Positions 57,741 through 64,000 of a DNA stretch of 64,000 bases are shown here, piece after piece; the stretch's first letter is position 1; each line of letters begins with the position of its first letter. The stretch lies in contig JARDYH010000006.1 of assembly GCA_029215795.1 (NCBI GenBank), forward strand, positions 19,917,501 to 19,981,500. Direction: 5' to 3'. The DNA comes from Anniella stebbinsi. Taxonomy: Eukaryota; Chordata; Lepidosauria; Squamata; Anniellidae. The notes beneath the pieces are model-generated. The model did not search any database. It had not been told where the DNA came from and saw only the letters and a program-made list of their open reading frames with translations. The translations under genes were made by a program, and so were the position numbers.

Positions 57741-60060
57741 GTTGTGAGTTATGAACCAGGAAGTCCGCAGTTCCAATGCATCAGCGATGAGCTCAACATT
57801 GAGCACAACAGCCATTCTCAGCAGGATATAGACCTGAAAGCATCTATCAAAAGACTGATAATTCATTCCTGAATAACATGGTGGATTTATGTCATTCTTC
57901 AGTTTAGTAATTGTAACATGACAGGGAGTAGGAATTCCTAAGCATGACATGGGCCAGGTGAATTCATACATTCATAGGAAGCTGACTAGACCTTTCTGAC
58001 TCATTCATTCACTGGGGTATCTGTCTTTTCCAACAGGCTGAAAGCAGAAATTTGGCTTTCCACAGTAATAAGAAAAATCTGAAAATACGGTATTTTGCAT
58101 CATGACTCTACCAATTTGCATCATGACTCTACCAGAATGACAGCAGTTGAGTAGACAACAAACTGAACCACATCTTTTACACCATTCATGGGTGCAGGGC
58201 TCTTTCTTTCATACAATTCCATCTAGACTTTGTGGATTGTGATCTACAGTGGTTGTCAGGAATGCATCTATGTTCGTAGAATGCACACTCTGTTTGCCAG
58301 TGCCACCAAAACATACAAAACATCAGATCCTGTGTGGGAGTTTCAGCAATTTTTCACATCTCTTTAATCACTGACATTGTACTTGGCCTCATACCCTGTG
58401 AAGCTTCATTACCTCCATTTTATAGAATCCTAATTAAGATACAAGTGACTTGCCCACAATCACACATTAATCCACTGAAGCTGAGAATAAAATGCAGTCT
58501 TCCAAACCCTACCATTGTACTTCTTCCTCTCCTCCCTGCCCGCACCAGCAGCTACTAACATAACTGTAGATCTTTTAACATTTTATTGATGTTAGTGATT
58601 CCTTAATAAAATACATGGGAAATGAAGTGCAAAATTCTTCAGCTACAGCTTTGTCATTCATAAAAAATGAACTTTCCTTGTATCACCAGGTTGTATACCT
58701 AACAATAATTACTTTTATTGCCTGATCAAACTTTCTGTCATGGCTTGGGCATAGATAATTAGTGTTTAATTGAGTCCAGATGACCCAAGAATCCCTTTGA
58801 CTCATCAAAAGCTACAAAGCCCAGAACACTAGTCCCAGAATGCCTCAAAGGCCTGGAACCTGATTATGTGAAGGGATAGTGTTCTCAACTTCCCTCTGGC
58901 AAGAGATGCTTTTTGCCTGAGATGAGGTCCTAGGCACCCTCTTTCACTGGGTATCTGCATAACAGACAAAGGAGGATACAAAAACAGTCATAGAAAAAGG
59001 CCAAACAGGAGGGGAGGAAATTACAACCAGCTATGTCCTGACACGTTTTGAGAAAATCAATCTCTTCATAAAAGGATTTCCTTCAGTGCTTTTACTGGGC
59101 AGAACAACTAGTCTTACAGCTCACCAAAGGACATAACCATTTGTACAGCTGCCTTCGTGTATGGCCTGCTGCATATCCCCTGGGATTCTTCCACGAACTA
59201 TTTGACAGTTGTCTGATATCAATGTCAGTGAAAAAATTCCCCACAGCAAAAAGAATCAGAGTCCAGTGTTTACAAAAGTAATGTCTGAAAAGCTACGCAC
59301 AGAAAAATATATATTAGCCAGTGTAATATCAGGTGCTTTTATGATTATGTAGCATTCATAACTCAAAGCTTTTGCTTGATTTAATTGCAATGTTGATAAT
59401 CTGACAAGAGTGCTTTCCTTTAAAATACGATTGTCCACTGAGCAAAGGATTTCTAGTTGATTATTTCTAGTTGATTAAATATATGACATTTAATCAAATG
59501 ATTGGTTACATTTAAATACTTCTTCAGACTACCCATACCTCAATAGATTTTTTTAGACTTTGAAAGAAGTGTGCAAAAATCTACAATTTAAAAGGTAATT
59601 AAGGAAGTTAAGGAAAACAAACATGCTGAACTGTGTCATATGTGGGTGAATGTTCATAGAGATGTATTGATTTGTGCTGCCTTATGGCTAGAGAACCAAG
59701 TTCATGAGAACAACATGCTGCAGTTTGGTATGTTTTCATGAGAGGACTGGCAAACTACCCATCATATTGATAGGTAGGATTTGTGAGGAGGATGGGTTTG
59801 TATATTGCAGACCCTTGGGGAATTCAATAGTTCTATATATGCTCTGTCCTTTCTCTCTCTACAAAGTGAATGGCTGCTATTCAAGATGGAGAAAATAACA
59901 AAGTGCACTTGAGGATATACTGGAATGAGGCTACACCAAACCTCCTGTCCCTGATGATCCATATGTCTGAACTGAGATCCAAGCTCTCCCCGCCCACTTT
60001 AATGGTATCCTAGAGTCCAGCCCTTTTGCTTTATCTCATTGATATTGATTGGATCCCAGG
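57741..60060. other. No gene recognised
   Basis: A 21-bp word (gcatcatgactctaccaattt) is duplicated at 58097-58137, and a MIR-like trace lies near 58400-58510. 'tttctagttgatta' is doubled at 59449-59478. The rest is AT-rich without coding support. Confidence 0.4.
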
Positions 60061-60064
60061 GAAA

Positions 60065-60555
60065 GGGCTATAGCTCAGTGGCAGAAAACTTTGCATGCAG
60101 AAAATCCTAGTTTCAATCCCCACTGTTTCTGTGGAAAGCTGCTGCAGGTAAGTGTAGACCAGGTGGTGGGAACCTTTTTTAAAAACTTGGTTCAGGGAGT
60201 CAGATTCCACTCAGATCAATCCAGAGGGCCAAATGATGTCTGGGTTGGGGCCCCATCCCTTTCCTCCCCTGATGACACCACACCCATTTACCTTACTCCA
60301 TGTAGAGGGAGGCACGGAGCAAGGTACTGAGCAGGCACTTGGAGGAGTGGTGGCAGAGTTGTGTGCTAGCCTTCCATTAGCACTGTGAATCCCCACAGAG
60401 GGGGCAGGACCTGAGAGAGGTGGTGGGGCCTCAGATGAGCCTCCACTGGCTGGATTCAGATTTGACCCATGGGCTAGAGGTTCCCCATCCCTTTGTAGAG
60501 GATGCTGCTGAGCTAGATAAATCAACTCAGCATAAGGCAACCTCCTACATAATTG
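60065..60555 (+). mobile_element. tRNA-derived SINE split by a hAT-like element
   Basis: 'gggctatagctcagtggcag' (A box) and 'agtttcaatccc' (B box, 60109-60120) form the tRNA-related head. The SINE tail reappears at about 60500 as 'gctgctgagctagataaatc' and 'aactcagcataaggcaacct'. Between them lies foreign sequence (60159-60493). The B box and anticodon region have diverged from a functional tRNA, so this is a retroposon. Confidence 0.7.
60159..60493. mobile_element. Nested non-autonomous hAT-like element
   Basis: Ends 'ccaggtggtgggaacctttt' and 'gctagaggttccccatccct' form an imperfect terminal inverted repeat of the CAGGGGTGGGGAACC kind known in hAT elements. 'tgtaga' occurs on both sides (60153-60158 and 60494-60499), consistent with a decayed 8-bp duplication. 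No transposase is encoded. Confidence 0.6.
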
Positions 60556-61150
60556 AATGAGCCCCAATTCACAAAGCTCTCCCACTCCTCCATCTGCAGA
60601 TCTTTATCTGAAGGGGACATGCTCTATTCAATTGACTCCCATTCCATGAAGATATAAGTCTTTCCCACACATGCTTCCATGTTAAGGGCCTGGAGGAGCC
60701 CTCCAGACCTTCTCTCAGCACATGGAGGTTGGGTGGTGGAGCTGGGCAAGTGGGTATAATGCCAAAGGCACTGGAAGGGGCAGTGGCAGTGCTATCCTTT
60801 AATTGAATGGAGCCCCTTCACATGGAAAAATGCATGAAGGAAGCTAGAGTGAGATGGCGTTCTTAAAGTATAAGCTCTTCTGGGCAGGAACATTTATTTT
60901 GCTTATGTTTCTCTGCAGAGCATCATGTACACTGTATTAGTCCTGCTACTACTTCTACTCCTAGCTTAGAGCCAAAGTAAAATCCAGCATACATTTAGTT
61001 GATAATAATGCAAATGCCAAGAGGGAAAACCAACAGACACAGAAGGAGAAAACCTATTCCCTGTGTGTTAAGTTATTGAACCTTTAGATCCAGGCAACCA
61101 GCAGCTTGGGGAGATGGTGGTGCTGGATTCTATCCTAGTTGGTTTCTCCC
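60556..61150. other. No gene recognised
   Basis: No coding or repeat signature. Confidence 0.4.
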
Positions 61151-62350
61151 CTGCCAGTAAATCATGGGCCTTGCATGGCTTTCCAGGAGCAATGCCTGAA
61201 TAAAATATGACAGGGCTCTCTCGTAGGGCCTATATGTGTGGCTCTGTAACAAGTCCCATTACTCTCTCGCCATGCATACTGACTGCAAATTGTGTAGGTT
61301 ATCATGAGACACCATAAAAAAAAATCCTTCCCCCAACTGATTATGAACCTCATGCATAGCAAATGACGGCGCAATAACACTCCCGATTTCCTGTAGCGGA
61401 GGTAAGAAAACAAATTTACACACTGACAGGCTAATGGATACTTTCTCAAAGAGCGGTTAGAAAGAAGTAGTAAATGGGACTGCACTGATGCAGGGCAGCA
61501 GACCCGGTCAAGGATCAAGACACCCAGCAACATATCGGATAACACATAATTGGCAGGTCACATCCAAATGAGTGCAGTCGTGCATCATGTGGATGGCTTT
61601 TGCCGGCGATAAAGACACTTGTAAACAATTCAGTCACTGAACATGGCAATAATATGTTGATCCAGCATGTAATGAGGTGTTCCTGGAATCAATAAACTAG
61701 TCATGAAGAGCAGGGAGCAAGGTCAGTGTCTGCCTGTTTGATGACCTTTCCTTGCCAGTAAGGACATCATATACTCTGAAGAGGCCTTTTTCTCATATTG
61801 CAGGAAAGCGCCCGAGTGTCAGAACTTTCATTCGCAGCAAGCAAATGAACAAGCAGGCTCTGCATGCTAATGAAGTCCAGGCTATTTCCCACCTTTTCAT
61901 CTGCACATTATGCTCTTGACTTTGGAGAAGGTGGGAATTAGGTTGGACCCTGATGTCAGGCTGCCTGATGGCTCGGCTCCGGGAAAACTGGTAATTGAAG
62001 CTGATGACTGATGCGGAGGAGGCCTGAATTTGGAAATAAACAGTTTCAAGCACTGCATGTCATTTCTAGAGAGACTGCTGAGTGAATGGAAATGAGCTGT
62101 GTCCCTTGAATCTAATGCAGTTTCTCAGCAGGAAAATCGCCATCTTTTAGGCAACAATGCCCGTCATTAAGATTTAAATGTTCGGGTGATAATGTAAGGA
62201 ATAGCTTCTGCTTTGACAAACAGCACTTATGTAAATTCCCTTCAATTCCAAGATCTGCATTTAATCCACACCCAAGAAGAGAGTACTGTTTTGGAAGAAG
62301 AGAAACCTCTAAATATCCTTTCTTGGAAGCAAAAGAAAACAGTGACATGA
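61150..62350. promoter_or_regulatory. Candidate conserved non-coding cluster
   Basis: Balanced-composition, repeat-free DNA with regulatory words: 'tgtaaacaattcagtcactg' (forkhead-like TGTAAACA), 'ctctgcatgctaatgaagtc' (octamer-like), 'ggaatcaataaactagtcat' and 'aaactggtaattgaagctga'. No coding frame has protein-like character. It resembles enhancer DNA near developmental regulators; conservation is inferred, not shown. Confidence 0.4.
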
Positions 62351-62412
62351 TTAGCCATTTCATCTGCAGAGAATGCAGGCTTTGTACTCCAGCAAACAGC
62401 CACGGTATAGTT

Positions 62413-62413
<1 letters not shown>

Positions 62414-62466
<53 letters not shown>

Positions 62467-62467
62467 G
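62414..62467. repeat. (GA)n microsatellite
   Basis: About twenty-two GA units, then a short imperfect extension. Confidence 0.95.
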
Positions 62468-62934
62468 ACACTTGTTCCGGTGGGGTAATATTTTATATAT
62501 TACCATCCTTAATGCTTCTTTTAAAATCTATGCTCCCTGCACTCTCCACATACTGATTTCTGGGTAGGTATATGCATATCTAGGGCCATATCTACAGTGG
62601 AACTGCTTGGACTTGCATGAGCTGAGGATCAGGCTGTTGAACCTAAAGGCTACAGCAGAACACTAATCTCTGAAGACTGTTTCTTGATCCTCAAAACCTA
62701 GTGCTCTCTGACTAGGGAATGGATTATATTATCTGTCAGCTGTCTCAAAATACACACTGGAAATGTCATAAACTGTTTTTAAATCTTATCTGATCATGTG
62801 AAACTAAATCTAATGACTTGCTCCTTTATGCAGAAAAAGAGAGAGCATAATCCTAGCCCAATTTATATTAGAGATTTGGAAATTCTCTTTCCAAGGTAAC
62901 TATTATTCATGAGTGGATTTTTTCTTCTTCTGTA

Positions 62935-63260
62935 AGAACTTACTAGTATGAAAGCATTTATCTACTTGAATAATTGCCAATTAGCTGGGTTTTTTTGGCA
63001 GCCTCCAGAGCAGTGCGAGGCTTGTCTTGACAGAGAAAATTGTATGATTGGACCCAGTTAAAAGCCAGCTTCTGATAACACTGCTGACACGCGAATCCAG
63101 TGAGGGCATTGTGTGACTCTTGTTCTACAACAGGCTGACACCATGGATTTCTATAGAATCTAACTGGCATGAAATTAGAGTGATTACATGGTAAATTAGG
63201 CCTATAGTGGCCTGGCCAAAAGGCATCAGTTAACAAACTGCACATCCAGCCTTACTTTGG
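62935..63260. promoter_or_regulatory. Candidate conserved non-coding element
   Basis: 'gaataattgccaattagctg' pairs two homeodomain words. 'gattggacccagttaaaagc' and 'tagagtgattacatggtaaa' follow in repeat-free sequence without coding potential. Confidence 0.35.
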
Positions 63261-63509
63261 ATGGAGCCAGTAAAAAAAAATGTTTGTGATTTCAGTGGCA
63301 ATTGGATCAGGTCCAAATGTATTATTCCCATATTCTGAAAGTCTAATAAATTAGGAATTTATTCTAATTACTGGGGATTTGGGAACTGTGGAGAAGTGCA
63401 TTGTCATTTACTCTGTTGTGTAATTCTTTTATATTTTGCTCATTTCAGAACTTTAAATATTTTGGTTGGGAACAGAATTTGGGGCACGGAAGTCTATTGA
63501 AAATTTAAG

Positions 63510-63600
63510 CCTGCAGTCCTATGTCCACTCAATGTATCTGTAAGTAAGCCTCATAGAATTCAATGGGACTTACTTCCGAGTAGCCATATTTAGGATTACC
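63510..63600. repeat. Dispersed palindromic repeat (GGATTG family)
   Basis: 'gcctgcagtcctatgtccac', 'gaattcaatgggacttactt' and 'catatttaggattacc'. The right half is close to the family consensus. Confidence 0.65.
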
Positions 63601-64000
63601 TTGTAAGCCCGACCCAATTCAATGTGACATTTGCATTTAGTCCCCCTCAGATCAGAACGCAGTGTGGCATGCGATGCAATGACTGTGCGTTTGGGCTGAA
63701 TTCACTTCCATGTTTAGAAGCAGCCCTGTTGAAAAGAATGGAGAAACTTTATGATTTGCGGAGCTCTATTGCACCCATGAGGGATTACTGGATCAAAGCA
63801 ACCTAATACAAGAGGTTTGGATCCAGAATAAGTTAGCTGAACTTAATTCCCTTTGATATCGATGAGACTTAGTCACAACTAACTTGTCCCATTAAATTTA
63901 ATATCCATTAATGTCCAACCCAGTATGTTTATTACCCAACCACTAAATTTGCCCTGCTTACCAACGTTGCAAATTCTATCCCATGTTAAGCCATATTATT
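63601..64000. other. No gene recognised
   Basis: A weak trace of the GGATTG family lies at 63830-63900. Nothing else was identified. Confidence 0.4.

Noticed and set aside
60065..60130. Functional tRNA gene
   Set aside because: The A and B boxes are present, but the cloverleaf is not preserved, and SINE tail sequence follows after the nested element.

Overview
The window looks like a stretch of vertebrate nuclear genome, most likely from a squamate reptile (lizard). This rests on the repeats: CR1-type LINEs whose ORF1 carries an SGNH esterase, L2 LINEs with the 'gcccagagagcttcggc' 3' hairpin, a tRNA-derived SINE, several palindromic DNA-transposon (MITE) families and a Penelope-like trace. 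No complete host protein-coding gene can be supported. Nearly all recognisable protein-coding sequence belongs to transposable elements.

Layout. 0-7 kb: an unclassified open frame running off the left edge, a degenerate ~60-bp minisatellite, a Penelope-like remnant and an old CR1. 7.2-7.85 kb: a CpG-rich, promoter-like block that may hold a short first exon on the minus strand. 8-12.7 kb: mostly featureless. 12.8-16.6 kb: a decayed CR1 (minus) with a nested LINE tail, then a strikingly young L2 (plus). 17.7-26.4 kb: L2 3' ends, a four-unit palindromic transposon, a composite GC-rich repeat with ZNF143-like motifs, a satellite-like block and small MITEs. 27.5-31.85 kb: a nearly full-length CR1 on the minus strand, with ORF1 interrupted by a second copy of the four-unit transposon. 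32-36.4 kb: L2 tails and MITEs.

From about 36.4 kb the character changes. LINE bodies disappear and only short MITEs, microsatellites and single-copy DNA remain. A CpG island lies at 40.0-41.2 kb. Stretches at 48.65-49.1, 50.4-50.66, 61.15-62.35 and 62.93-63.26 kb look like conserved non-coding regulatory DNA: rich in homeodomain and octamer-like words, with no coding frame and no repeats. The right half could be the regulatory flank of a developmental gene outside the window, but its identity cannot be read from this sequence.

The most unusual object is a ~318-bp transposon family (18535-18852 and 30644-30962). It is built from four alternating copies of one ~75-bp unit, and both copies have perfect 10-bp target-site duplications. 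Other notable items are a ~75-bp palindromic repeat dispersed over a dozen sites, a hAT-like element inserted in a tRNA-SINE, and two inverted pairs of one unclassified repeat.
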